Source: Cherax quadricarinatus
Taxonomy: Eukaryota; Arthropoda; Malacostraca; Decapoda; Parastacidae
Direction of reading: 5' to 3'
Length of the DNA: 64,000 nt
Assembly: GCF_038502225.1 (NCBI RefSeq)
Contig: NC_091374.1
Coordinates: forward strand, 7,283,538-7,347,537
Position 1 is the stretch's first letter. Each line of letters begins with the position of its first letter. The translations under genes and the position numbers were made by a program. This document shows, one piece after another, positions 34,388 to 46,490 of this stretch. The notes below the pieces were generated by a model. The model was not told the origin of the DNA, did not search any database, and worked only from the letters and a program-made list of their open reading frames with translations.

Positions 34388-34795
34388 AGAGGCAACTGAG
34401 AGGTCATGTCCCTCTCAGATCCAACCCTTCTCACTTGAAAAGTTTGTCCAAGGTGTTTTCTGTACCAAGATGCCACGTGTTGCAGTGTCTGACAAGATGA
34501 ACATCAAAATGGTATACAATACCGACAGGTTGTTAGGTAAGACACATATGCAACAGTTAGACAACTTTATTCCGAAACGTTTCGCCTACACAGTAGGCTT
34601 CTTCAGTCGAATACAGAAAGTAGGCAGGAACAGTAGAGATGTGAAGACGATGTAATCAGTCCATCACCCTTAAAGTCGTAGAATTTGAGGTTGTCAGTCC
34701 CTCGGCCTGGAGAAGTTCAGTTCCATAGTCAGGAACTATCTGAAGATCAAGCGACAGTGCGGAGACTTAAATACTGTCGGAAGGAGAGGTGCAGG

Positions 34796-34828
<33 letters not shown>

Positions 34829-35236
34829 AGAGGCAACTGAGAGGTCATGTCCCTCTCAGATCCAACCCTTCTCACTTGAAAAGTTTGTCCAAGGTGTTTT
34901 CTGTACCAAGATGCCACGTGTTGCAGTGTCTGACAAGATGAACATCAAAATGGTATACAATACCGACAGGTTGTTAGGTAAGACACATATGCAACAGTTA
35001 GACAACTTTATTCCGAAACGTTTCGCCTACACAGTAGGCTTCTTCAGTCGAATACAGAAAGTAGGCAGGAACAGTAGAGATGTGAAGACGATGTAATCAG
35101 TCCATCACCCTTAAAGTCGTAGAATTTGAGGTTGTCAGTCCCTCGGCCTGGAGAAGTTCAGTTCCATAGTCAGGAACTATCTGAAGATCAAGCGACAGTG
35201 CGGAGACTTAAATACTGTCGGAAGGAGAGGTGCAGG

Positions 35237-35269
<33 letters not shown>

Positions 35270-35677
35270 AGAGGCAACTGAGAGGTCATGTCCCTCTCAG
35301 ATCCAACCCTTCTCACTTGAAAAGTTTGTCCAAGGTGTTTTCTGTACCAAGATGCCACGTGTTGCAGTGTCTGACAAGATGAACATCAAAATGGTATACA
35401 ATACCGACAGGTTGTTAGGTAAGACACATATGCAACAGTTAGACAACTTTATTCCGAAACGTTTCGCCTACACAGTAGGCTTCTTCAGTCGAATACAGAA
35501 AGTAGGCAGGAACAGTAGAGATGTGAAGACGATGTAATCAGTCCATCACCCTTAAAGTCGTAGAATTTGAGGTTGTCAGTCCCTCGGCCTGGAGAAGTTC
35601 AGTTCCATAGTCAGGAACTATCTGAAGATCAAGCGACAGTGCGGAGACTTAAATACTGTCGGAAGGAGAGGTGCAGG

Positions 35678-35710
<33 letters not shown>

Positions 35711-36118
35711 AGAGGCAACTGAGAGGTCATGTCCCTCTCAGATCCAACCCTTCTCACTTGAAAAGTTTGTCCAAGGTGTTTTCTGTACCAAGATGCCACG
35801 TGTTGCAGTGTCTGACAAGATGAACATCAAAATGGTATACAATACCGACAGGTTGTTAGGTAAGACACATATGCAACAGTTAGACAACTTTATTCCGAAA
35901 CGTTTCGCCTACACAGTAGGCTTCTTCAGTCGAATACAGAAAGTAGGCAGGAACAGTAGAGATGTGAAGACGATGTAATCAGTCCATCACCCTTAAAGTC
36001 GTAGAATTTGAGGTTGTCAGTCCCTCGGCCTGGAGAAGTTCAGTTCCATAGTCAGGAACTATCTGAAGATCAAGCGACAGTGCGGAGACTTAAATACTGT
36101 CGGAAGGAGAGGTGCAGG

Positions 36119-36151
<33 letters not shown>

Positions 36152-36559
36152 AGAGGCAACTGAGAGGTCATGTCCCTCTCAGATCCAACCCTTCTCACTT
36201 GAAAAGTTTGTCCAAGGTGTTTTCTGTACCAAGATGCCACGTGTTGCAGTGTCTGACAAGATGAACATCAAAATGGTATACAATACCGACAGGTTGTTAG
36301 GTAAGACACATATGCAACAGTTAGACAACTTTATTCCGAAACGTTTCGCCTACACAGTAGGCTTCTTCAGTCGAATACAGAAAGTAGGCAGGAACAGTAG
36401 AGATGTGAAGACGATGTAATCAGTCCATCACCCTTAAAGTCGTAGAATTTGAGGTTGTCAGTCCCTCGGCCTGGAGAAGTTCAGTTCCATAGTCAGGAAC
36501 TATCTGAAGATCAAGCGACAGTGCGGAGACTTAAATACTGTCGGAAGGAGAGGTGCAGG

Positions 36560-36592
<33 letters not shown>

Positions 36593-37000
36593 AGAGGCAA
36601 CTGAGAGGTCATGTCCCTCTCAGATCCAACCCTTCTCACTTGAAAAGTTTGTCCAAGGTGTTTTCTGTACCAAGATGCCACGTGTTGCAGTGTCTGACAA
36701 GATGAACATCAAAATGGTATACAATACCGACAGGTTGTTAGGTAAGACACATATGCAACAGTTAGACAACTTTATTCCGAAACGTTTCGCCTACACAGTA
36801 GGCTTCTTCAGTCGAATACAGAAAGTAGGCAGGAACAGTAGAGATGTGAAGACGATGTAATCAGTCCATCACCCTTAAAGTCGTAGAATTTGAGGTTGTC
36901 AGTCCCTCGGCCTGGAGAAGTTCAGTTCCATAGTCAGGAACTATCTGAAGATCAAGCGACAGTGCGGAGACTTAAATACTGTCGGAAGGAGAGGTGCAGG

Positions 37001-37033
<33 letters not shown>

Positions 37034-37094
37034 AGAGGCAACTGAGAGGTCATGTCCCTCTCAGATCCAACCCTTCTCACTTGAAAAGTTTGTC
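28751..37094 (-). repeat. Hammerhead satellite, ~441-bp monomers, ribozyme on the minus strand (19 copies)
   Basis: A head-to-tail array of almost identical monomers (period 441-446; differences mainly in a TAG run of ~10 units and the adjacent GCAGG/GCAGGG). On the minus strand each monomer has, in order, a TATTTAAG box, the CCAGGCCGAGGGACTGA motif, the hammerhead and AATAAA. Hammerhead motifs start at 28821, 29265, 29711, 30154, 30597, 31038, 31479, 31920, 32361, 32802, 33245, 33686, 34127, 34568, 35009, 35450, 35891, 36332 and 36773, each 47 bp. A 61-codon plus-strand ORF recurs in 18 units with identical translation, but it is antisense to the ribozyme and has no domain. Near-identity implies recent amplification or rolling-circle spread. 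Confidence 0.95.
28821..28867 (-). ncRNA. Hammerhead-like ribozyme, representative minus-strand copy of the satellite
   Basis: Reverse complement reads GTATTCGA, CTGAAGA, A, GCCTAC-TGT-GTAGGC, GAAA, CGTT, TCGGAATA. It is identical in sequence to the plus-strand copies to the right of the inversion. The same 47-bp motif recurs 18 more times to 36819. Confidence 0.7.
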
Positions 37095-37166
37095 AAATTC
37101 TACGACTTTAAGGGTGATGGACTGATTACATCGTCTTCACATCTCTACTGTTCCTGCCTACTTTCT

Positions 37167-37213
37167 GTATTCGACTGAAGAAGCCTACTGTGTAGGCGAA
37201 ACGTTTCGGAATA
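37167..37213 (+). ncRNA. Hammerhead-like ribozyme, representative plus-strand copy of the satellite
   Basis: Stem I 5' arm GTATTCGA at 37167-37174; core CTGAAGA at 37175-37181 (position 7 is A, which the consensus allows); one extra A; stem II GCCTAC/GTAGGC with TGT loop at 37183-37197; GAAA at 37198-37201; CGTT at 37202-37205. The predicted cut is between 37205 and 37206. The 3' arm TCG(G)AATA pairs with TATTCGA. Stem III is only self-complementary ACGU, so two molecules would have to pair. A U rather than C before the cut is permitted but usually slower. Confidence 0.7.
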
Positions 37214-37393
37214 AAGTTGTCTAACTGTTGCATATGTGTCTTACCTAACAACCTGTCGGTATTGTATACCATTTTGATGTTCATCTTGTCAGACACTGCA
37301 ACACGTGGCATCTTGGTACAGAAAACACCTTGGACAAACTTTTCAAGTGAGAAGGGTTGGATCTGAGAGGGACATGACCTCTCAGTTGCCTCT

Positions 37394-37438
<45 letters not shown>

Positions 37439-37460
37439 CCTGCACCTCTCCTTCCGACAG

Positions 37461-37468
37461 TATTTAAG
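37461..37468 (+). promoter_or_regulatory. TATA-like box in the satellite monomer (representative)
   Basis: TATTTAAG preceded by CCGACAG, 152 nt before the next hammerhead (37620). It is repeated in every clean monomer and replaced by TATATAAG in the family-2 element. It may start transcription of the array. Confidence 0.4.
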
Positions 37469-37846
37469 TCTCCGCACTGTCGCTTGATCTTCAGATAGTT
37501 CCTGACTATGGAACTGAACTTCTCCAGGCCGAGGGACTGACAACCTCAAATTCTACGACTTTAAGGGTGATGGACTGATTACATCGTCTTCACATCTCTA
37601 CTGTTCCTGCCTACTTTCTGTATTCGACTGAAGAAGCCTACTGTGTAGGCGAAACGTTTCGGAATAAAGTTGTCTAACTGTTGCATATGTGTCTTACCTA
37701 ACAACCTGTCGGTATTGTATACCATTTTGATGTTCATCTTGTCAGACACTGCAACACGTGGCATCTTGGTACAGAAAACACCTTGGACAAACTTTTCAAG
37801 TGAGAAGGGTTGGATCTGAGAGGGACATGACCTCTCAGTTGCCTCT

Positions 37847-37885
<39 letters not shown>

Positions 37886-38293
37886 CCTGCACCTCTCCTT
37901 CCGACAGTATTTAAGTCTCCGCACTGTCGCTTGATCTTCAGATAGTTCCTGACTATGGAACTGAACTTCTCCAGGCCGAGGGACTGACAACCTCAAATTC
38001 TACGACTTTAAGGGTGATGGACTGATTACATCGTCTTCACATCTCTACTGTTCCTGCCTACTTTCTGTATTCGACTGAAGAAGCCTACTGTGTAGGCGAA
38101 ACGTTTCGGAATAAAGTTGTCTAACTGTTGCATATGTGTCTTACCTAACAACCTGTCGGTATTGTATACCATTTTGATGTTCATCTTGTCAGACACTGCA
38201 ACACGTGGCATCTTGGTACAGAAAACACCTTGGACAAACTTTTCAAGTGAGAAGGGTTGGATCTGAGAGGGACATGACCTCTCAGTTGCCTCT

Positions 38294-38326
<33 letters not shown>

Positions 38327-38734
38327 CCTGCACCTCTCCTTCCGACAGTATTTAAGTCTCCGCACTGTCGCTTGATCTTCAGATAGTTCCTGACTATGGA
38401 ACTGAACTTCTCCAGGCCGAGGGACTGACAACCTCAAATTCTACGACTTTAAGGGTGATGGACTGATTACATCGTCTTCACATCTCTACTGTTCCTGCCT
38501 ACTTTCTGTATTCGACTGAAGAAGCCTACTGTGTAGGCGAAACGTTTCGGAATAAAGTTGTCTAACTGTTGCATATGTGTCTTACCTAACAACCTGTCGG
38601 TATTGTATACCATTTTGATGTTCATCTTGTCAGACACTGCAACACGTGGCATCTTGGTACAGAAAACACCTTGGACAAACTTTTCAAGTGAGAAGGGTTG
38701 GATCTGAGAGGGACATGACCTCTCAGTTGCCTCT

Positions 38735-38767
<33 letters not shown>

Positions 38768-39173
38768 CCTGCACCTCTCCTTCCGACAGTATTTAAGTCT
38801 CCGCACTGTCGCTTGATCTTCAGATAGTTCCTGACTATGGAACTGAACTTCTCCAGGCCGAGGGACTGACAACCTCAAATTCTACGACTTTAAGGGTGAT
38901 GGACTGATTACATCGTCTTCACATCTCTACTGTTCCTGCCTACTTTCTGTATTCGACTGAAGAAGCCTACTGTGTAGGCGAAACGTTTCGGAATAAAGTT
39001 GTCTAACTGTTGCATATGTGTCTTACCTAACAACCTGTCGGTATTGTATACCATTTTGATGTTCATCTTGTCAGACACTGCAACACGTGGCATCTTGGTA
39101 CAGAAAACACCTTGGACAAACTTTTCAAGTGAGAAGGGTTGGATCTGAGAGGGACATGACCTCTCAGTTGCCT

Positions 39174-39206
<33 letters not shown>

Positions 39207-39345
39207 CCTGCACCTCTCCTTCCGACAGTATTTAAGTCTCCGCACTGTCGCTTGATCTTCAGATAGTTCCTGACTATGGAACTGAACTTCTCCAGGCCGA
39301 GGGACTGACAACCTCAAATTCTACGACTTTAAGGGTGATGGACTG

Positions 39346-42300
39346 TTGCCGAAGCAACCTGATGACCTGCTCTGCGATGTTCATGTGTCGAACGCTACGT
39401 GGCATCTTGTACAGCGCAACAGACAAGCTTTCAGTGAAGGAGTTGGACATGTTCTCTCGGTTGCCTCTCTGCTACTGCTACTGCTACTGCACTACTGCAC
39501 CGCCGCCTGCTGACGTCTTTAAGTCTCCGCACTGTCAAGCGAGTCTTCAGGCTATGGAGACAATTCCGGAGCCGAGAGACGACAACCTCAGAATACGACA
39601 GAGGTGATGGACACATCGTCTACATCTCCTGTTTGCTGCTGTATTCGACGAAGAGCCTACTGTGTAGGCAACATTCTAAGTTGTCTAACTGTTGCATATG
39701 TGTCTTGCTGGCTACCTGTCGGTATTGTATACCGACACGATGTTCTCTTGTCGAACGCACAACACGACATCTTGTTCAGCGCAACGAACAAACTTTCAAG
39801 TGAAGATCTGAGAGGACATGACCTCAGTTGCCTCCTGCTACTACTACTACTGCTACTGCTACTACTGCACTTTACCCTGCACCTCTCGACTTGTATTTAA
39901 GTCTCCGCACTTGATAAGCGATCTTCGGATGATTCTGACTATCAGACTAGTGCTCCAGGCCGGTAACAGCTTCAAATTCGACTTTAAGAGTGATGAACTG
40001 GGTACATCGTCTTCTCTGTCCTGCGCAACTTCTGTATTCGACTGAAGAAGCTACTGTGTGAGCAACATTCGGGAGCAAAGAGATGATACAGCTTTATTGC
40101 ATATGTGTCAACGCAAACAACCTGTCATTGTTAGCTGCTACCATTTTGATGTTCATCTTGTCAGGCTTGCACGGCACGTGTTGTGCTAATTGGACAAGCT
40201 TTCAAGTGAGAGTTGGATGGAGGATGTTTGCTCGGTGCCTCACTACTGCTACTGCACTGCTACTGCTACTGCTACTGCTACTACCTGCCTCGGCCAGGCC
40301 CGATGCTGAAGCTCTTTCGCACTGTCGCTTGATCTTCGAATGTTTGAACTGTGGAACACAATTCTCCAGGCAGTGACTGTTCCCCAGAGATACCGACTTT
40401 AAGGAGTGATGAACTGATACATCGTCTTTTTATCTCTGCTGTTCCTGCCTCTGTATTCGCTGAAGGAAGCCTTGCACAATGTGAGCGAAGTGTTTCGGAA
40501 ATAAGATTGTCTAACTGACCGTATGTGTCTTACCAACAACCTGTCGGTAACTATACCATTACGATGTTCATCTTGACTGCCTGACACACATCTTGTTCTG
40601 AAAACACCTTTTGGTTAAGCTTTCAGTGAGGAAAGGGTTGGACGGAGGATTGCCTCTCACTCTACTACTTACACTGCTACTACTACTGCTACCTGCCTCT
40701 CCTTTCAACGTATTTAAGTCTCACTGTCAACGCAGTCTGATTAGTTCACGACTATCAATTTCTCCGGGCCGAGGACTGACAACCTCAATTCTACGACTTA
40801 AAGAGTGATTCAAATTACATCGTCTTCACGCTCTCTACTGTTCCTGCCTGCTTTCTGTATTCGAGCCCTACTGTGAGCGAAAACATTCGGTAGAAGATTG
40901 TCTAACATTGTAACCTGTCATTAATACCGATGATGTTCATCTTGTCGGGTGTTTTACAGTAAACTTTCGAAGTGAGGAAAAATTTGGACATGACCTCGGT
41001 GCCTCACTGCTGCTACTGCTGCTGCTGCCTGCTACTGCCTGCCCTGCGCCTCCTTTCCGGCTGACTTTGAAGTCTCCGCACTGTCGCTGATCTTCGGGTT
41101 CTATGGAACTGATTTCTCAGGCCGAAGGGTGACAACCTCAGAGTTACCACGACTGGTGATGGTTTGTTTTTATCTCTGCTGTTCACTGCCTGCTGCGTAT
41201 TCGACTACTGTAGACGTAAGATTGTCTAACTGTTGCATGTCTTGCCAAACCTGTCGGTATTAATACCGATGTTCATCTTGTCGGGTACTGACGCACATCT
41301 TTTATTGCAACCCAGACAAACTTTCAGAAGTGAATTTGGATCTGGGATGACCTCTCAGTTGCCTCTCACTACTGCTACTGCTGCTGCACTACCCTGCCTG
41401 TCAACCTCGAGCAGTGACTAGTCTCGCACTGCGATCTACTAGAATCGTTCTGACTATGGTTTCTCCAGGCCGAGACTGTTTAACCTCAGAATTACCGACT
41501 TTGGAACTGAGCCTGCACTCTGTTCACTCTGTGTTCGACTGAAGAGCTTACTGTGAGCGAAACATTTCGGAGGCTAAGATTGACAACTGTTGCATGTGTC
41601 TTATAAACAACCTGTCATTGATGTATACCATTTTTGATGTTCATGTGGTGCTGCAGCTGCGTGTGTAATAAGCTTTTCAAGTGAGGAAAGAGTTGGATCT
41701 CAGTTGCCTCACTACTACTACTACTACTACTACTGCCCTGCACCTCGCTCCGACGGTATTTGAGCTCTCGCAATAAGCAGTTCCTGACAGACTGTTTCTC
41801 AGGCCGAAGAGGATGTTTCAGCCTCAAGTACGACACAGAGGTGATGGTTACATCGTCTTCCTTTGTTCCTGCCCTGCACCTCTGTTCGACTGAGAGAAAC
41901 TGCGTGTAGGCAAGCATTCAGGTAAAGTTGTCTAACTGTATGTGTCTTGCAAACAACCTGTCGTATTATCTCTGCACACGTGTTCGCTGTAATCATTGCC
42001 GCAACTTGTCTTCTGCTTAGTTTTGAAGTGAGAAGGTTGGATCTGAAGTATGACCTCTCGGCCCTTCTCTTACTACTACTACTACTGCTGCTACTACTGC
42101 TACTACTACCTGCACCTCTCCTTCCGACCTTCTCCGCACTGTCATGATCTTCAGATGATTCATTCTCGGAGCTGACAGAAATTCTACGACTGGAAGTGAC
42201 TGTTCACGTCTCTACTGTTCTGCCCACTTTCTTATTCGATGAAGAAAACTGCTGTGTGAGCGAAAACGTTCGAGTTACTGTTGCATGTGTCTTTTGCTAA

Positions 42301-43210
42301 CCTATCGTAATACCATTTACGATGTTCATCTTGTCGGGTACTACGCTTGCGTGACTGTCTTATTGCAGCCTGTGAACAAGCTTTTCAGTGAAGGTTGGAT
42401 CGGACATGACTCTCGGTTGCCTCTCACTTTACTGCTACTGCTGCTACTACTACTGCCTCCTTTCCGACGGCTATTGAAGTCTCCGCACTGTCGCGATATT
42501 TCGAATGATTCCTATGGAACTGAACTTCTCCGAGAGACTACGACTTGCAAGAAGTGATGGACTGTTACATCAATATTTCACGCTGTTCTGCCTACTTTCT
42601 GTATTCGACTGAAGCTTTACTGTGTGAGCGAAACGTTTCCGGAATAAGGTTGTCTAACTGTTGCATATGTGTCTTGCAAGCAACCTGTCGTGTAATATAC
42701 CGACACGATATTTAAATCTTGTCGAACACTACGGCACGTGTTATCTTCGTTGCAAGCTGCGAAGAAGGTTGGTCTGGAGGACATGACCTCTCGGTGCCTC
42801 TCACTACTACTTTACTGCTACTGCACTACTACTGCTGCTACTGCACTGCCTGCCTTCGCTTCCGACTGGTCTCCGCACTGTCGCTTGATGTCGGAGTTCG
42901 CGGTGGGCGAACAGAAGAACTGGCCTCAAATTCACACGACTTTGAGTGATGAACTGTTGTCGTCTTCACATCTCTACTGTTCTGCCTACTCTGTATTCGA
43001 CTGAAACTACTGAGCAAGCATTCGGAAGCCTAGAGAGACCGTCACAACTTGTATGTGTGCTGCCAAACAACCTGACTGGTATACCGACACGATGTTCATC
43101 GGCTGCGGCACACGTGACATCTTATTACAGAAAAGCACCTTGGACAGGCTTTCGAAGTGAGGAAGGGTTGGATCTGAGAGGGGACATGTTTCTCGGGTAC
43201 TTTGCCTGCT
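39346..43210 (+). repeat. Noisy, deletion-rich stretch of the same satellite (about 10 units)
   Basis: Sequence switches abruptly from perfect monomer to a version with scattered one- to several-base deletions and substitutions, then returns abruptly at 43211. Unit landmarks persist: stem II-like regions near 39645, 40032, 40455, 40858, 41196, 41531, 41883, 42233, 42601 and 42992, a mean period of ~385 instead of 441. Errors hit every part of the unit and differ in each copy, and TAC runs become TGC mixtures. An unpolished long-read patch is the simplest explanation; ancient diverged copies are the alternative. No intact hammerhead here. Confidence 0.85.
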
Positions 43211-43235
43211 GGGACATGACCTCTCAGTTGCCTCT

Positions 43236-43268
<33 letters not shown>

Positions 43269-43677
43269 CCTGCACCTCTCCTTCCGACAGTATTTAAGTC
43301 TCCGCACTGTCGCTTGATCTTCAGATAGTTCCTGACTATGGAACTGAACTTCTCCAGGCCGAGGGACTGACAACCTCAAATTCTACGACTTTAAGGGTGA
43401 TGGACTGATTACATCGTCTTCACATCTCTACTGTTCCTGCCTACTTTCTGTATTCGACTGAAGAAGCCTACTGTGTAGGCGAAACGTTTCGGAATAAAGT
43501 TGTCTAACTGTTGCATATGTGTCTTACCTAACAACCTGTCGGTATTGTATACCATTTTGATGTTCATCTTGTCAGACACTGCAACACGTGGCATCTTGGT
43601 ACAGAAAACACCTTGGACAAGCTTTTCAAGTGAGAAGGGTTGGATCTGAGAGGGACATGACCTCTCAGTTGCCCTCT

Positions 43678-43713
<36 letters not shown>

Positions 43714-44556
43714 CCTGCACCTCTCCTTCCGACAGTATTTAAGTCTCCGCACTGTCGCTTGATCTTCAGATAGTTCCTGACTATGGAACTGAACTTCTCC
43801 AGGCCGAGGGACTGACAACCTCAAATTCTACGACTTTAAGGGTGATGGACTGATTACATCGTCTTCACATCTCTACTGTTCCTGCCTACTTTCTGTATTC
43901 GACTGAAGAAGCCTACTGTGTAGGCGAAACGTTTCGGAATAAAGTTGTCTAACTGTTGCATATGTGTCTTACCTAACAACCTGTCGGTATTGTATACCAT
44001 TTTGATGTTCATCTTGTCAGACACTGCAACACGTGGCATCTTGGTACAGAAAACACCTTGGACAAGCTTTTCAAGTGAGAAGGGTTGGATCTGAGAGGGA
44101 CATGACCTCTCAGTTGCCTCTCACTACTACTACTACTACTCCTACTACCCTGCACCTCTCCTTCCGACAGTATTTAAGTCTCCGCACTGTCGCTTGATCT
44201 TCAGATAGTTCCTGACTATGGAACTGAACTTCTCCAGGCCGAGGGACTGACAACCTCAAATTCTACGACTTTAAGGGTGATGGACTGATTACATCGTCTT
44301 CACATCTCTACTGTTCCTGCCTACTTTCTGTATTCGACTGAAGAAGCCTACTGTGTAGGCGAAACGTTTCGGAATAAAGTTGTCTAACTGTTGCATATGT
44401 GTCTTACCTAACAACCTGTCGGTATTGTATACCATTTTGATGTTCATCTTGTCAGACACTGCAACACGTGGCATCTTGGTACAGAAAACACCTTGGACAA
44501 GCTTTTCAAGTGAGAAGGGTTGGATCTGAGAGGGACATGACCTCTCAGTTGCCTCT

Positions 44557-44589
<33 letters not shown>

Positions 44590-45435
44590 CCTGCACCTCT
44601 CCTTCCGACAGTATTTAAGTCTCCGCACTGTCGCTTGATCTTCAGATAGTTCCTGACTATGGAACTGAACTTCTCCAGGCCGAGGGACTGACAACCTCAA
44701 ATTCTACGACTTTAAGGGTGATGGACTGATTACATCGTCTTCACATCTCTACTGTTCCTGCCTACTTTCTGTATTCGACTGAAGAAGCCTACTGTGTAGG
44801 CGAAACGTTTCGGAATAAAGTTGTCTAACTGTTGCATATGTGTCTTACCTAACAACCTGTCGGTATTGTATACCATTTTGATGTTCATCTTGTCAGACAC
44901 TGCAACACGTGGCATCTTGGTACAGAAAACACCTTGGACAAGCTTTTCAAGTGAGAAGGGTTGGATCTGAGAGGGACATGACCTCTCAGTTGCCTCTCAC
45001 TACTACTACTACTACTACTACTACTACCCTGCACCTCTCCTTCCGACAGTATTTAAGTCTCCGCACTGTCGCTTGATCTTCAGATAGTTCCTGACTATGG
45101 AACTGAACTTCTCCAGGCCGAGGGACTGACAACCTCAAATTCTACGACTTTAAGGGTGATGGACTGATTACATCGTCTTCACATCTCTACTGTTCCTGCC
45201 TACTTTCTGTATTCGACTGAAGAAGCCTACTGTGTAGGCGAAACGTTTCGGAATAAAGTTGTCTAACTGTTGCATATGTGTCTTACCTAACAACCTGTCG
45301 GTATTGTATACCATTTTGATGTTCATCTTGTCAGACACTGCAACACGTGGCATCTTGGTACAGAAAACACCTTGGACAAGCTTTTCAAGTGAGAAGGGTT
45401 GGATCTGAGAGGGACATGACCTCTCAGTTGCCTCT

Positions 45436-45468
<33 letters not shown>

Positions 45469-45726
45469 CCTGCACCTCTCCTTCCGACAGTATTTAAGTC
45501 TCCGCACTGTCGCTTGATCTTCAGATAGTTCCTGACTATGGAACTGAACTTCTCCAGGCCGAGGGACTGACAACCTCAAATTCTACGACTTTAAGGGTGA
45601 TGGACTGATTACATCGTCTTCACATCTCTACTGTTCCTGCCTACTTTCTGTATTCGACTGAAGAAGCCTACTGTGTAGGCGAAACGTTTCGGAATAAAGT
45701 TGTCTAACTGTTGCATATGTGTCTTA
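43211..45726 (+). repeat. Hammerhead satellite, right part, ribozyme on the plus strand (6 copies)
   Basis: Clean monomers resume. Hammerheads start at 43450, 43895, 44330, 44771, 45209 and 45650 (periods 435-445). These copies read GGACAAGCTTTTCAAG where all copies left of the noisy stretch read GGACAAACTTTTCAAG, so they form a distinct subgroup. The last monomer is cut at GTGTCTTA, and a SINE-like scrap follows. Confidence 0.95.
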
Positions 45727-46060
45727 GTATATGTGACCTTCGTGTAGTTGATAGGCTTTATAAACCCCATTAAGCAACCTGAGCGGGTCCTAATATGACT
45801 AAGATCCGCGCTAGGAGAAATATTACTATTCACCCTGACAAACAGAACGCCACCTCTGTTTAATGCCATTCTGAGTTGTTCATCTTATACCCAAGAAGGC
45901 TCTGCTCTGAGATGAAATAAAAAATTGGAATATCAAATATGTACAATGCTTTTTTAGATGTTTACTATGGTGGAGGTGGAGGCAGAGTTCGGGTGATTCC
46001 TTCTTGTATTACTCGCAACATAAATATGCAAAAACAACTTAGGTACATAGACTTCTTCCA
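45727..46060. other. No gene; SINE scrap at the satellite edge
   Basis: TGTGACCTTCGTGTAGTTGATAGG recalls the piece at 48120-48150 (CCCTCGGGTAGTTGATAGG). The rest has no match that I can support. Confidence 0.4.
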
Positions 46061-46067
46061 TCACAGC

Positions 46068-46490
46068 CCACACACACACACACACACATATATGCAAAAC
46101 AACCACGGGGGGAGTTGAGTGATAACTCTAGGCCTTTCGTGTTGCAGGCAACACATCAGCTTGCAGTGTTGCAGAAAAGAGGAGGAAGTCCAAGCAAATA
46201 CGTTCAGAGGAAGCATCTTTGCTCGGATGAGGGAAGAGGGAAGCAGTAGAGGATAAGTGCTTTCGTGACTACTCACATTATTAAGGAATATTGTTCCTTG
46301 GCTGTGTAATTAGTCTGAAAAAGCTTCATATTCTTTCACAGTGGTTGTTTGCATATTCTGGAAATCACCTGTTTACTGTGATCTTATTGCCCATACACAC
46401 ACACACACACACACACACATACCTTTACACACATACACACATACACACACACACACACATACACACACACACACACACATACACACACAC
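46068..46490. repeat. CA microsatellites with flanking unique DNA
   Basis: A short CA run at 46068-46088 and a longer, TACACA-interrupted run at 46392-46490. Between them lies unique sequence without a domain-bearing ORF. Confidence 0.85.

Larger units (their letters stand above)
37095..39345 (+). repeat. Hammerhead satellite, inverted part, ribozyme on the plus strand (5 copies)
   Basis: The same monomer in opposite orientation begins without a spacer at 37095. Hammerheads start at 37167, 37620, 38067, 38508 and 38949. TATTTAAG boxes lie ~150 nt before each following ribozyme (for example 37461-37468 before 37620). Monomers keep the GGACAAACTTTTCAAG variant of the left array. Transcription of both arms would give long complementary RNA as well as ribozyme RNA. 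Confidence 0.95.

Noticed and set aside
29167..36860. A repeated 61-codon ORF starting MPRVAVSDKM in 18 left-array monomers and again in the inverted copies
   Set aside because: It is antisense to the ribozyme, has no domain, and its identity follows from the near-identity of the DNA repeat.
37080..37110. Fold-back sequencing chimera as cause of the inversion
   Set aside because: Such chimeras mirror the same monomer position; here the two sides join at different positions of the unit. Assembly error of another kind is still possible.
39346..43210. Targeted mutation of repeats (RIP-like) as cause of the noisy block
   Set aside because: Changes are dominated by scattered deletions rather than one class of transition, and boundaries are abrupt.
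28751..45726. CRISPR array
   Set aside because: Units are contiguous ~441-bp monomers without unique spacers, in a eukaryotic repeat-rich context.
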